Source of the DNA: Gammaproteobacteria bacterium
Lineage (GTDB): Bacteria > Pseudomonadota > Gammaproteobacteria > Steroidobacterales > Steroidobacteraceae
Assembly (NCBI GenBank): GCA_025359565.1
Contig: JANYFY010000029.1
Coordinates: 113,256-177,255, forward strand
Direction: 5' to 3'
DNA length: 64,000 nucleotides
How positions within the stretch are numbered: the first letter of the stretch is position 1; every line of letters starts with the position of its first letter. The notes beneath the pieces are model-generated. The model made no database searches, had not been told where the DNA came from, and worked only from the letters and a program-made list of their open reading frames with translations. The position numbers were made by a program, and so were the translations under genes. Positions 45,350 to 53,688 of this stretch are shown here, in pieces.

Positions 45350-46534
45350 TCAATTCCCCATGCAATAAACGGCGGCTTCTGCGAATACTTGCCGTAAGGA
45401 ATAGTTATGCGACTGGAACGAGGCAATCATGGCGGTCACTTGATTGCGGTCAGCCACGTTGCTAGGCGCTCGAAAACAAACGTCTTTAAAGACCTGCTGC
45501 ACTTCGCAACCGGCAAACGCCGCGCTGTTACCTAGCTCTTGACCGAGCGCTTTGGCACCCTGCCCACTTCCCGGCAATGCCGCTGACCAACCCAACAAAT
45601 AATTGGGTCCCGTGCGCCAGCGGTTGTCCCAATGGTCGTCCGGCGTGACATAGCCTTGCGGAAAGTTATTATTATTGATTTGGTACTTAGGTTGTACTTG
45701 ACCAGCCGTGTACACGATTTGGTTGGTCGTATCATCAAAATTATAATAAGCAAAGGCCTGCGCCATGGGATCCATACCACTATGGCAACCCACGCAGTTA
45801 TTTAAGAACAATCGGCTGTCACCGCCGGGACTGCGGCTCACATCTTGCCGGATGCGATCCGGCGGACGACTGGTATCCATAATAGTTTGCAGATCGCTGC
45901 ACAGATGATTCATCATAGTGAATCGAAACATCGCTCGGTTAGTCCCTTTGTCGAAGAAGGCTGCAGCCGCACCTCGTGTAGTCATGACACCCGCGGTCGC
46001 AGCGGTAGGCACACCGGTAAGCGCCGATTGCGTGCTAGCCACCAAATGTTTTTTTAGATCGACGCTCTGATCATCCAGCGCTTGGTACATATTATTATTT
46101 GCCGGTGAATAGGCGGGCACGCCGGCGCTTGAATCCGCCACGTAGACCAAATCGGCCGTTAACAACGTATTGAACGGCACGTTGTCGCGTACCATTCCAA
46201 TCACGGTCGCCGTATAATCATTGAGCGGCGCGAAAACGCTTTGATCGCGATTAGTCCAGGGCGTCGCGAGATTTCGAAGGGTGACGTTATAGAAAGAAGG
46301 GTCATCAGTCGCCATCAGTGCTGCGCTCAGCGGGTCCATAGCGGTCATCTGGGTAACTACGCTGGGCGCGGCTGGAACACCTGCGATGCGGTTGTATATT
46401 CGTGCCGCTTGATCCGGCGTTGGGTTGGCGCTAGCAGAAAAACTTTGACCACTGATAAAGACGCTGGACAAGATGGCTGTTGCGAGCGCTACTGTTGCGC
46501 GCCGCGCCTTGGGATTTATAAAAGCAAAATTCAT
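45350..46534 (-). CDS. Secreted CxxCH protein (DUF1585/DUF1588-like)
   Basis: About 394 residues. Signal peptide; ATG at 46534 has GGTGGATG upstream and is preferred over 46552. A single haem-type motif CVGCH (about residue 247) is followed by SGMDPMAQAFAYYNFDD, which resembles the C-terminal cytochrome domains (DUF1585/1588) found with LamG and DUF1501/1552 partners in large secreted complexes. First gene of the leftward three-gene unit. Confidence 0.75.
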   Translation of the reverse strand: MNFAFINPKARRATVALATAILSSVFISGQSFSASANPTPDQAARIYNRIAGVPAAPSVVTQMTAMDPLSAALMATDDPSFYNVTLRNLATPWTNRDQSVFAPLNDYTATVIGMVRDNVPFNTLLTADLVYVADSSAGVPAYSPANNNMYQALDDQSVDLKKHLVASTQSALTGVPTAATAGVMTTRGAAAAFFDKGTNRAMFRFTMMNHLCSDLQTIMDTSRPPDRIRQDVSRSPGGDSRLFLNNCVGCHSGMDPMAQAFAYYNFDDTTNQIVYTAGQVQPKYQINNNNFPQGYVTPDDHWDNRWRTGPNYLLGWSAALPGSGQGAKALGQELGNSAAFAGCEVQQVFKDVCFRAPSNVADRNQVTAMIASFQSHNYSLRQVFAEAAVYCMGN

Positions 46535-46790
46535 ATGCACATCCACCCGCATGAGTCGTGATTTCTAATGTGTCGTGACTATAAGCAAGGGCACACTGAT
46601 CGGTAATGTCTCGGGTGAACGACGTCGGGATTTCGCGACAGTACCGGAGCTTTGCGACCCACCTATATCCTGGCGCTTCAATCTACTGACTTAAGCGAGT
46701 TCTTCTGTGAATGCGTTAACAAAAAGCGTACGAACATCACACGAAACATCCAGCAAGTCGGTAGAATCCTGAAATATGGAAAGTGGAAAT
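46535..46790. promoter_or_regulatory. Divergent promoter region between the two haem-protein operons
   Basis: Gene-free 256 bp separating two divergently transcribed operons. A TAGAAT at 46762-46767 could be a rightward -10 element, but no good -35 is seen. No operator palindrome stood out. Confidence 0.4.
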
Positions 46791-49451
46791 ATGAAATTAA
46801 ATTTCTCGCGTGATGTACGTCACGTTTTACGCCTAGTAATCATTGTCGCGCCAACTCTCGTACTGTGGAGTTGTAGCAGTGGCATTAGCGGTCGTGCACC
46901 CGGAGTTGCCGGTGGGCAAACACTCGATCCCGGCGCGGTTAATTATCCGCTTGCCTATGTCAAACGACCTATTCCTGCTAAGGATATCGATGTACGTGAC
47001 TTGATTACGTCCACCGCTGGGGGTGATCTTTATCTACGCGCTCAAGCGAGCGCCGGTGGAGTTGAAACTAATCTCACTTCGAAGATCACGCTAGGCAAAG
47101 GCGATGTTCGAGATCTTGACGTTTCACCCGACGGAAAAAAGCTCTTGTTCTCGCTCAGGCTCCCCCTTATTCCCAATGCTAAGGAAATAGATCAGCCCAC
47201 TTGGAAAATTTATGAGTATGACGCGGTCGCGAAAACCACTACTCAACTTACAACCGATAGCACCACGAAGGGGCATGATGTAGGGGCACATTATTTACCC
47301 GACGGACGAATTGTGTTTGCCTCTACCCGTCAATCAAGAACCAAGGCGATCCTGTTGGATGAAGGGCGTCCGCAGTATCCAGCGCAAACCGACGATCGAA
47401 AGCAACCGATATTCCTGCTCCATGTTCGGGAAAAAAACGGTGACATCCACCAAATAACCTTCAATACGAATCACGATTTCGCGCCCTCCATACTTAACAA
47501 TGGCCAAGTCGTGTTCTCCCGCTACGAGGTCACCAATGGCCAAGACCAAATCAGTTTGTACCGGGTTAATCCCGATGGCACCGGTCTAGAACTCTATTAC
47601 GGGTCTAACAGCCATGCGACCGGCGTCAATATTGCGGGCACCAATACCAACGTCGTCCAATTCTTAAATGCTCGACAACAACCTGATGGCCTTCTACTTA
47701 CTATCGCTCGACCGTTTTTAGGAACTCAACAAGGCGGAGACGCGTTACGCATTAATGCCGAGCCTTTTGTCGAGGTAAATCAAACGACCCTCGCCGCGAT
47801 AGGAACCGCGGGACCCGCTCAAGCTAGCGCAACGCTACTCGGCATTACCACCGATGCCAATCTCGCCTCACTGGGCGGCCGTATTGCCTCGGCATATCCG
47901 CTATACGACAGCACACGCCGTATGCTGATTAGTTGGTCGCCGTGCCTAGTACTCGATGCGACCCAGAAACCGGCCGCGACGGTTGTGTGTAATTCAGGCA
48001 ATATCAGTGCTCCCCAGGCGCCGCCGCAATACACGCTTTGGATTTATGCGTTTGACACCAACTCGTTAACGCCCATCATCGGCGCTCAATCGGGATCAAT
48101 GATTGTCGATCCGGTTCTCATGCAGGCACGCACTCCCGCTCCGACGAATATTCCTGACGCCATTTATTCCGTAAATCCAGCGAAAGGCTTGCTGGACAGT
48201 AATTTGGCTTTATTAAAAATCCGCAGTGTGTACGACTTCGACGGTGTCGATACAGCGACTCCTAATATTGCAAGCGTAGCCGATCCGAAAAAAACCACCG
48301 CCGACCAACGCCCCGATCGGTTTATACGAATTGAAAAAGCGGTCGAAATACCCGACAACACCGTGCGCAAGTTCAATGCTTCTGCGTTTGGTCCCGCAGG
48401 CATGGGAATGCGTGAAATTCTGGCCTATGCGCCGGTAGAGCCAGACGGATCCGTGCAAATCCGAGTGCCACCCAACGTTCCTTTTACCATCGAGATTCTG
48501 GATAAAAATGCCCGCCGGGTGAGCGCACCACATACCAGTTGGCTACAGTTAATGCCAGGAGAAATCCGTACCTGCAATGGCTGTCACACAGCCGGCAATA
48601 AAACCGAGGCCTCGCATGGACGGGGCGGTCTGACAACCTCCGTAAATTTAGGCGCGACGACCACCGGTCAGCCTTTTCCCAATACCGTGGCTACCTTGTT
48701 CGCCAATTCAGGAGAACTAATGGCGGAGACTCTGGCCCGCATCAGCTGCCAAGTCGCCGTCAACTGCTCGGAAATACCGAGTATCAACGTCCTATATAAA
48801 GATTTGTGGACGGATAACGTCAAAGCGGGACAAGGACCCTTTCCGAGTTTCTCGTATCTATACTCAGACTTGAAGACTCTGCTTCCCACTAACTCGAGCT
48901 GCGCGCCGATTTGGGGTCCGGTATGCCGCAGCGTCATCCACTATCCGCTACACCTACAACCGATATGGAAGTGGGTGCGCCAGACCATTGATCCTGCGAC
49001 TATGGCAGTGACTTCCGACCATACTTGCGTGCTCTGCCACAATCCGATCGATGCCGCCAACAAGTTTCAAGTGCCAGCGGGACAGCTAGATTTGACGGAC
49101 AGCGCATCAGCGGCCGACCCCACGGTTACCACTTCTTATACTGATCTGCTGTTCCCTCACAACCAACAGCAGCTTAATATGGGGGTGTTACAGGACTTGC
49201 TAGTGCCTGGCCCCATTGATCCTGCCACCGGCAAACCCACGCTAGTGCCGGTTTCGCTGGCGCCACCGATGATCGCGGGTAGCGCCAATGGGTCGGGTAC
49301 GTTTTTCGGTATTTTTGATGGAACACGCCCAGGGGCCACGGTAAATCACACGGGGTTTTTAACCCCGGCGGAGCTTAGATTGATATCGGAATGGTTAGAC
49401 ATCGGCGGCCAATACTATAACGACCCCTTCGTCGCACCCGCAGCGAATTGA
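46791..49451 (+). CDS. Secreted PD40/hydrazine-synthase-alpha-like protein with two CxxCH motifs
   Basis: About 886 residues, lipoprotein signal with WSC (Cys28). The N-terminal half is a PD40/WD40-like beta-propeller (DLDVSPDGKKLLFSLRLP, YLPDGRIVFASTRQS, SILNNGQVVFSRYEV). The C-terminal half has CNGCH (about residue 595) and CVLCH (about 746). This layout, propeller plus haem sites, is that of the HZS-alpha family. Only anammox enzymes of that family make hydrazine, so the name implies fold, not reaction. ATG at 46791 is preferred for its GGAAAG RBS. Confidence 0.78.
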   Translation: MKLNFSRDVRHVLRLVIIVAPTLVLWSCSSGISGRAPGVAGGQTLDPGAVNYPLAYVKRPIPAKDIDVRDLITSTAGGDLYLRAQASAGGVETNLTSKITLGKGDVRDLDVSPDGKKLLFSLRLPLIPNAKEIDQPTWKIYEYDAVAKTTTQLTTDSTTKGHDVGAHYLPDGRIVFASTRQSRTKAILLDEGRPQYPAQTDDRKQPIFLLHVREKNGDIHQITFNTNHDFAPSILNNGQVVFSRYEVTNGQDQISLYRVNPDGTGLELYYGSNSHATGVNIAGTNTNVVQFLNARQQPDGLLLTIARPFLGTQQGGDALRINAEPFVEVNQTTLAAIGTAGPAQASATLLGITTDANLASLGGRIASAYPLYDSTRRMLISWSPCLVLDATQKPAATVVCNSGNISAPQAPPQYTLWIYAFDTNSLTPIIGAQSGSMIVDPVLMQARTPAPTNIPDAIYSVNPAKGLLDSNLALLKIRSVYDFDGVDTATPNIASVADPKKTTADQRPDRFIRIEKAVEIPDNTVRKFNASAFGPAGMGMREILAYAPVEPDGSVQIRVPPNVPFTIEILDKNARRVSAPHTSWLQLMPGEIRTCNGCHTAGNKTEASHGRGGLTTSVNLGATTTGQPFPNTVATLFANSGELMAETLARISCQVAVNCSEIPSINVLYKDLWTDNVKAGQGPFPSFSYLYSDLKTLLPTNSSCAPIWGPVCRSVIHYPLHLQPIWKWVRQTIDPATMAVTSDHTCVLCHNPIDAANKFQVPAGQLDLTDSASAADPTVTTSYTDLLFPHNQQQLNMGVLQDLLVPGPIDPATGKPTLVPVSLAPPMIAGSANGSGTFFGIFDGTRPGATVNHTGFLTPAELRLISEWLDIGGQYYNDPFVAPAAN

Positions 49452-49454
49452 AGG

Positions 49455-50189
49455 ATGCGCTATTTGTTTGTTGTAACTCTGTTAGTGCAGGCGCTTTTCG
49501 TCACGCAGAGCTACGCCAAAGCCAAGCCTTTAGAGCTGGTGGTTGCTGAACCTTATTTAGAGATGCGTTCCGGACCTGGGCGCGGGTTCCCAGTATTTTA
49601 TGTGGTGGGGCGTGGTGAAACGTTGGTCGTACTTTTCAGCCGCACCGATTGGTACAAAGTACGTGCTCCACGCGGCCAAGAAGGATGGGCGCGCCGAGAG
49701 GAATTGGCAAAAACCCTGTTCGCATCCGGCGAACCGGCACCCATCCCACCGTACCCGGACTTTACCAACCATCGCTGGGAATTGGGCGCAGGTTACGGAG
49801 TTTACAATCGGCAGAATTTAATCACGGCCTATACTGATTTAGCTCTGACTCAAAGCTTGGACGCCGAGTTTGTTTTGCAACAAGCATTGGGCACTATCGA
49901 TAACCGCTATGTTGCCACAATTGGTCTTCGCCATACGTTTGTACCCGAATGGAAATGGGCATCCCCGACCGTTGGGCTTGGCACTGGGTACCAAACGATT
50001 ACCGATAAGATACCGCCGAAGCCTTTAGAGACCCGAAATCAGCTGGGCTATGTCTCCATTGGTGCACGCGGATTCATTACCAAACGTTTTATGTGGCGGC
50101 TGGACTGGCGTAGCTACGTGATTTTCACCAAACAAAATGCCAACAAGGAACCGGAAGAATGGAAATTCGGATTAGCAGTATTTTACTAG
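49455..50189 (+). CDS. Secreted SH3b-domain protein with beta-barrel-like C-terminus
   Basis: Signal peptide (MRYLFVVTLLVQALFVTQSYA). A bacterial SH3 domain (about 25-90: YLEMRSGPGRGFPVFYVVGRGE, WYKVRAPRGQEGWARREEL) is followed by a beta-rich region with alternating aromatic strands (AGYGVYNRQNLITAYTDLAL, MWRLDWRSYVIF), consistent with an outer-membrane barrel. SH3b often binds peptidoglycan. Starts 3 bp after the upstream gene and overlaps the next by 31 bp. Confidence 0.78.
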   Translation: MRYLFVVTLLVQALFVTQSYAKAKPLELVVAEPYLEMRSGPGRGFPVFYVVGRGETLVVLFSRTDWYKVRAPRGQEGWARREELAKTLFASGEPAPIPPYPDFTNHRWELGAGYGVYNRQNLITAYTDLALTQSLDAEFVLQQALGTIDNRYVATIGLRHTFVPEWKWASPTVGLGTGYQTITDKIPPKPLETRNQLGYVSIGARGFITKRFMWRLDWRSYVIFTKQNANKEPEEWKFGLAVFY

Positions 50190-50830
50190 CAGCACTGCTG
50201 CTACCGGGGTGCAGCTGGTTCCATCGTGGCGATAAGGGCCCTAAGCCGGTCGTCGCAGAAGAGCCGCAAGCGGACCCGTCAATCATCCTGCCGCAAGTGA
50301 AGCGTCGCGCTATCACGACTCCAAAAATCAAAGCTCGGGATATTGAACTTGGAGCTTATTTTGGAGCTTTGAGCATTCAAGATTTCGGGACTAATCCCGT
50401 ATACGGCGCGCGCGTGGCCTACCATGTGTCCGAAGATATTTTCTTTGAGAGTTTTTTAGGACGTTCCAAAGGGGGCCAAACCAGCTTAGAGGACGTGTTC
50501 CCCAACATTACCGTAGTCGATAAATCCGGAAGACGGTTCACATACTACGATCTCGATCTGGGTTACAACGTACTACCTGGTGAAATATTCTTAGGGCGAG
50601 GTCGAGCGTTTAATTCAGCGCTTTATATGACGGTGGGAATGGGTGCGGTGAAATTCGCTAAAAAGGATCAATTTTCTTTAAATTTCGGCGTGGGCTCTCG
50701 TATTTTAATAACCGATTGGTTGGCGCTGCATATGGACGTGCGTGACCACGTGTTTGAAACCAGCTTGACCGGCCGTACGAAGAATGTCCATAACATTGAA
50801 ACCACGCTGGGTTTTACCACTTTTTTCTAA
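50159..50830 (+). CDS. Outer-membrane beta-barrel lipoprotein
   Basis: Lipobox LPGC (Cys18). The body reads as an eight-strand-type outer-membrane barrel: IELGAYFGALSIQDFGTNPVYGARVAYHV, FTYYDLDLGYNVLPGEIF, SALYMTVGMGAVKF, and a final THTTLGFTTFF-like strand ending in Phe. AAGGA/GGAAGA precedes the ATG. Similar barrels follow SH3b genes in Myxococcota and Gammaproteobacteria clusters. Confidence 0.78.
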   Translation: MEIRISSILLAALLLPGCSWFHRGDKGPKPVVAEEPQADPSIILPQVKRRAITTPKIKARDIELGAYFGALSIQDFGTNPVYGARVAYHVSEDIFFESFLGRSKGGQTSLEDVFPNITVVDKSGRRFTYYDLDLGYNVLPGEIFLGRGRAFNSALYMTVGMGAVKFAKKDQFSLNFGVGSRILITDWLALHMDVRDHVFETSLTGRTKNVHNIETTLGFTTFF

Positions 50831-50859
50831 TTGAATTTTGCCATCGGTAGGAGAAATAT

Positions 50860-51384
50860 ATGCAACACTGCCTGAAAATACTAAAAAAAATGGGTCTCGT
50901 GGAACTCGGGACTGTAGCGATTTTGGTCATGGCGGGAACCACCCCTGTGAGTGGCGGCGAGGCCAATGGCCTTGCCCCAGCCTTCACGCTCGCCTCGCTT
51001 TCTGGCTCTCAAGCCTCCTTAAACCAGTACAAAGGTCAAGTGGTGATGGTGAATTTCTGGGCGACCTGGTGCGGACCCTGCCAGCAAGAAATGCCTTTGC
51101 TTGATCAAATGTACAAAAAATTTAAACCCACTGGATTTACTCTGCTCGGTATCAACGTTGATAAAGACGTGCCAACGGTCAAAGATTTACTCGCACGCAA
51201 ACCTGTCGCCTTCCCAATTTTGCTGGATCCTACCAATCAGGTCAGCAAGGCTTACCATGTTAACGACATGCCAAGTACCGTCATTATCGATCGCAAGGGA
51301 GACATCCGTTACGTGCACCGGGGCTATAAACCCGGTGACGAGAACGAATACCAGAACCGGATACGTCAACTCATAGCTGAGTGA
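50860..51384 (+). CDS. TlpA/ResA-like thiol-disulfide oxidoreductase
   Basis: Periplasmic thioredoxin with intact WCGPC motif (Cys71, Cys74) in VNFWATWCGPCQQEMPLLDQ. GVNVDKD-type and cis-Pro segment DMPSTVIIDRKGDIRYV are normal. Signal-like N-terminus. Homologous to the Cys-less protein at 40548-41066. Its stop overlaps the next gene's start region by 4 bp. Likely reduces apocytochrome cysteines or protects thiols in the secreted haem proteins of this locus. Confidence 0.9.
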   Translation: MQHCLKILKKMGLVELGTVAILVMAGTTPVSGGEANGLAPAFTLASLSGSQASLNQYKGQVVMVNFWATWCGPCQQEMPLLDQMYKKFKPTGFTLLGINVDKDVPTVKDLLARKPVAFPILLDPTNQVSKAYHVNDMPSTVIIDRKGDIRYVHRGYKPGDENEYQNRIRQLIAE

Positions 51385-51386
51385 TC

Positions 51387-51620
51387 ATGCAAAAACGCAC
51401 TTCTTCAGTCATTCTAGTCGTCGCGGCCGCATTGTTTTTAGGCGCCTGTAGCAACCTACAGCCGTGGGTGAAACCTTATGAGCGGGACCGATTAGCGGAT
51501 CCCATCATGTCCTGGGAGCGCGATGCTATATCAGGCGCGTATCTGGATCATATCTATGAATCGCGGGAAGGCTCGCGCGGCGCCACCGGCACGGCGGGTG
51601 GCGGCTGCGGCTGTAACTAA
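51387..51620 (+). CDS. DUF4266 lipoprotein
   Basis: Small lipoprotein with lipobox GAC. After it, WVKPYERDRLADPIMSWERD and the C-terminal SREGSRGATGTAGGGCGCN are the DUF4266 signature. Family function is unknown. ATG at 51387 is preferred over 51381. The C-terminal Cys-Gly-Cys pair is highly conserved in what I recall of this family and suggests metal or redox binding. Confidence 0.88.
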   Translation: MQKRTSSVILVVAAALFLGACSNLQPWVKPYERDRLADPIMSWERDAISGAYLDHIYESREGSRGATGTAGGGCGCN

Positions 51621-51625
51621 AGGGT

Positions 51626-52855
51626 ATGAAGGCTATTTTACCGACCGGCCGGTCAACACTCGCAAGCCTAAGGTGCTGTCGCTCACTTTTGTGCGCGTGG
51701 CTACCACCGCTTGCAGCGCTCTTAATTTTTGGGGCCCTTCTCCCCCACCGCGCCTTCGCGGCGGTGCTTCCCGATGATCGTGCCGACATTTTTTACAGCA
51801 GCTATAACGGCGGCGGCATGAATATTAAGGGCGAATCTGTGCTGGTGCGCAAAAAATTTGCCGAGCAATTTTCGGTTCAGGCAAATTATTTCATCGATAA
51901 AGTGAGCGGTGCATCCGTCGACGTCTTGAGTAATGCAAGCGTAATTAAAGACGAGCGCAAGCAAAAAAGTATAAGCCTTGACTATATTCGCGATAAAACC
52001 CAGTACAACGCGGCATATACCAATAGCACCGAGAAAGACTACATCTCGAACACAACACATTTCTCACTGAGCCAGGACATGTTTGGTGATTTGACAACTG
52101 TATCTTTGGGATTTACGCGAAGTCGCGATAAGGTCAGCGAATACAACAATGGCAATCATACGGTGGACCGCAAAGGCTTTGCCGATACTCGAAGTTATGA
52201 GGTCGGCCTATCCCAAGTGCTCTCCAAGAACTTGATTGGTGGCCTGACTCTTGAAGTCATCACGGATCAGGGTTACTTAAATAATCCCTATCGTTTTGTG
52301 CGCTACACCGACCCTTCTAACCCCAAAGGATATTCACTAGGCAATGAGGTCTACCCCAACACTCGCACGAGTAATGCACTCACCGCACGTGCCAAGTATT
52401 TCTTGCCCTATCGAGCTGCTGCCTCGGTCTCCTATCGATATTTTCACGACACCTGGGGCATCAAGGGCAACACTACCGAAATTGGTTACACCCAACCATT
52501 CTCCAATCTCTTTATTTTTGAGGGCCGATTGCGCTTCTATAGCCAACGACGTGCCAGTTTTTATAGCGATTTATTTAGCGGTCCCGCGGTCCAGAATTTT
52601 GAAGGTCGAGACCGCAATCTCGCCTCTTCAAAAAATACCACTATAGGTGCCAAAGTGACCTACGCCTTCTTGCCCAACGGCTGGAAAATGTTTAGACGCG
52701 GCACCATCACCGGGGATGTAAGTCGGATTACGTTTAAATATAACGACTTTCGCGATATCAAAGATTTTGGAATTCCGGGATATGTCGCAGGAACAGAGCC
52801 TTTTTATAAATTTAACGCGACAGTTTGGCAAGTTTACTGCTCAATGTTTTTCTAA
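51626..52855 (+). CDS. DUF3570 outer-membrane beta-barrel protein
   Basis: 409 residues, Ala-rich signal then alternating barrel strands (ADIFYSSYNGGGMNIKGESVLVRKKFAEQF, ASVSYRYFHDTWGIKG) ending in VYCSMFF with terminal Phe. DUF3570 genes are commonly next to DUF4266 and a thioredoxin, as here. A probable porin or conduit of the same system. Confidence 0.85.
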   Translation: MKAILPTGRSTLASLRCCRSLLCAWLPPLAALLIFGALLPHRAFAAVLPDDRADIFYSSYNGGGMNIKGESVLVRKKFAEQFSVQANYFIDKVSGASVDVLSNASVIKDERKQKSISLDYIRDKTQYNAAYTNSTEKDYISNTTHFSLSQDMFGDLTTVSLGFTRSRDKVSEYNNGNHTVDRKGFADTRSYEVGLSQVLSKNLIGGLTLEVITDQGYLNNPYRFVRYTDPSNPKGYSLGNEVYPNTRTSNALTARAKYFLPYRAAASVSYRYFHDTWGIKGNTTEIGYTQPFSNLFIFEGRLRFYSQRRASFYSDLFSGPAVQNFEGRDRNLASSKNTTIGAKVTYAFLPNGWKMFRRGTITGDVSRITFKYNDFRDIKDFGIPGYVAGTEPFYKFNATVWQVYCSMFF

Positions 52856-52856
52856 G

Positions 52857-53264
52857 CTACTCCCGTTCTTTTAGGTTAACCAGTGTTTCCTTGCGCCACC
52901 AGACCAATAGCATGGGTGCGAGCGCCGCGCCGATGGCAATTGAGTCCGCCACCCAATCCCAAAAATCCCGATCGCGATGAACAAAGGCTAAGCCCTGAAC
53001 CAACTCAATGAGAGCGCCAAAACCGCATAGCCAGGCAGCTATTAGCCAAACACTACGCTTAGGATACGCAGCGGCTGCGAGAATAGTCAACACATAAAAA
53101 GCGATAAAGTGCTCCGCTTTATCCCAAGGCACTAACTGCAGGGCCTGACGCGGCGGAATTACCGCGCTGTAAAACGTAAACACCAAGGCGGCGACAAATG
53201 CCATGCGCGCGAATGGCACCAGCGATGATAAACTTACCGTCGATATTTTTAATTTCACCGCCAC
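52857..53264 (-). CDS. VanZ-like membrane protein
   Basis: 135 residues, four membrane segments, with WDKAEHFIAFYVLTILAAAAYP and a later FWDWVADSIAIGAALA motif typical of VanZ-like proteins. Function in this branch is unknown. Convergent with the DUF3570 gene. Confidence 0.8.
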   Translation of the reverse strand: MAVKLKISTVSLSSLVPFARMAFVAALVFTFYSAVIPPRQALQLVPWDKAEHFIAFYVLTILAAAAYPKRSVWLIAAWLCGFGALIELVQGLAFVHRDRDFWDWVADSIAIGAALAPMLLVWWRKETLVNLKERE

Positions 53265-53288
53265 AGGATAACAAATTGAGGCTCCGGC

Positions 53289-53612
53289 ATGCCATTCGAG
53301 ATTTCTAAACGCATCCTCGTTAAAGGCTTAACAGGCATCGGAGTGATAGTCGCTTTGCCTAGCCACCGATCCAGAGCCGATGCGCTCACCCGCCTTAAAG
53401 TCGATGACCCGGACGCCAAAAAACTGGGTTATTTAGAAGATGCATCTAAAGTCGATGCACGAACAAACCCCAATTTTGCGCCAGGCCAATCTTGTGAGAA
53501 CTGCTTGTTACTAGAGGGAAAACCAGGAGAATCATTTCGACCTTGTAATATTTTACCTGGCAAGCTGGTCAATGCCCACGGTTGGTGTAGGAGCTGGACT
53601 ATAGAAATGTAG
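53289..53612 (+). CDS. hip: High-potential iron-sulfur protein (HiPIP)
   Basis: Periplasmic [4Fe-4S] electron carrier. The mature domain has the four ligands Cys69, Cys72, Cys86 and Cys100 in QSCENC...FRPC...HGWC, the HiPIP spacing. The N-terminus is a Tat-like signal with KR in place of RR (SKRILVKGLTGIGVIVALP). GAGG upstream of the ATG. HiPIPs transfer electrons between periplasmic complexes, which fits the haem proteins encoded nearby, though they are not in one operon. Confidence 0.9.
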   Translation: MPFEISKRILVKGLTGIGVIVALPSHRSRADALTRLKVDDPDAKKLGYLEDASKVDARTNPNFAPGQSCENCLLLEGKPGESFRPCNILPGKLVNAHGWCRSWTIEM

Positions 53613-53688
53613 TATATGCTTGTGGAACTATCAAGGATGCCACCGGTCCGCTATTGCGAGTGTTACAAGTTCCTCGCGCAGGAGATTT

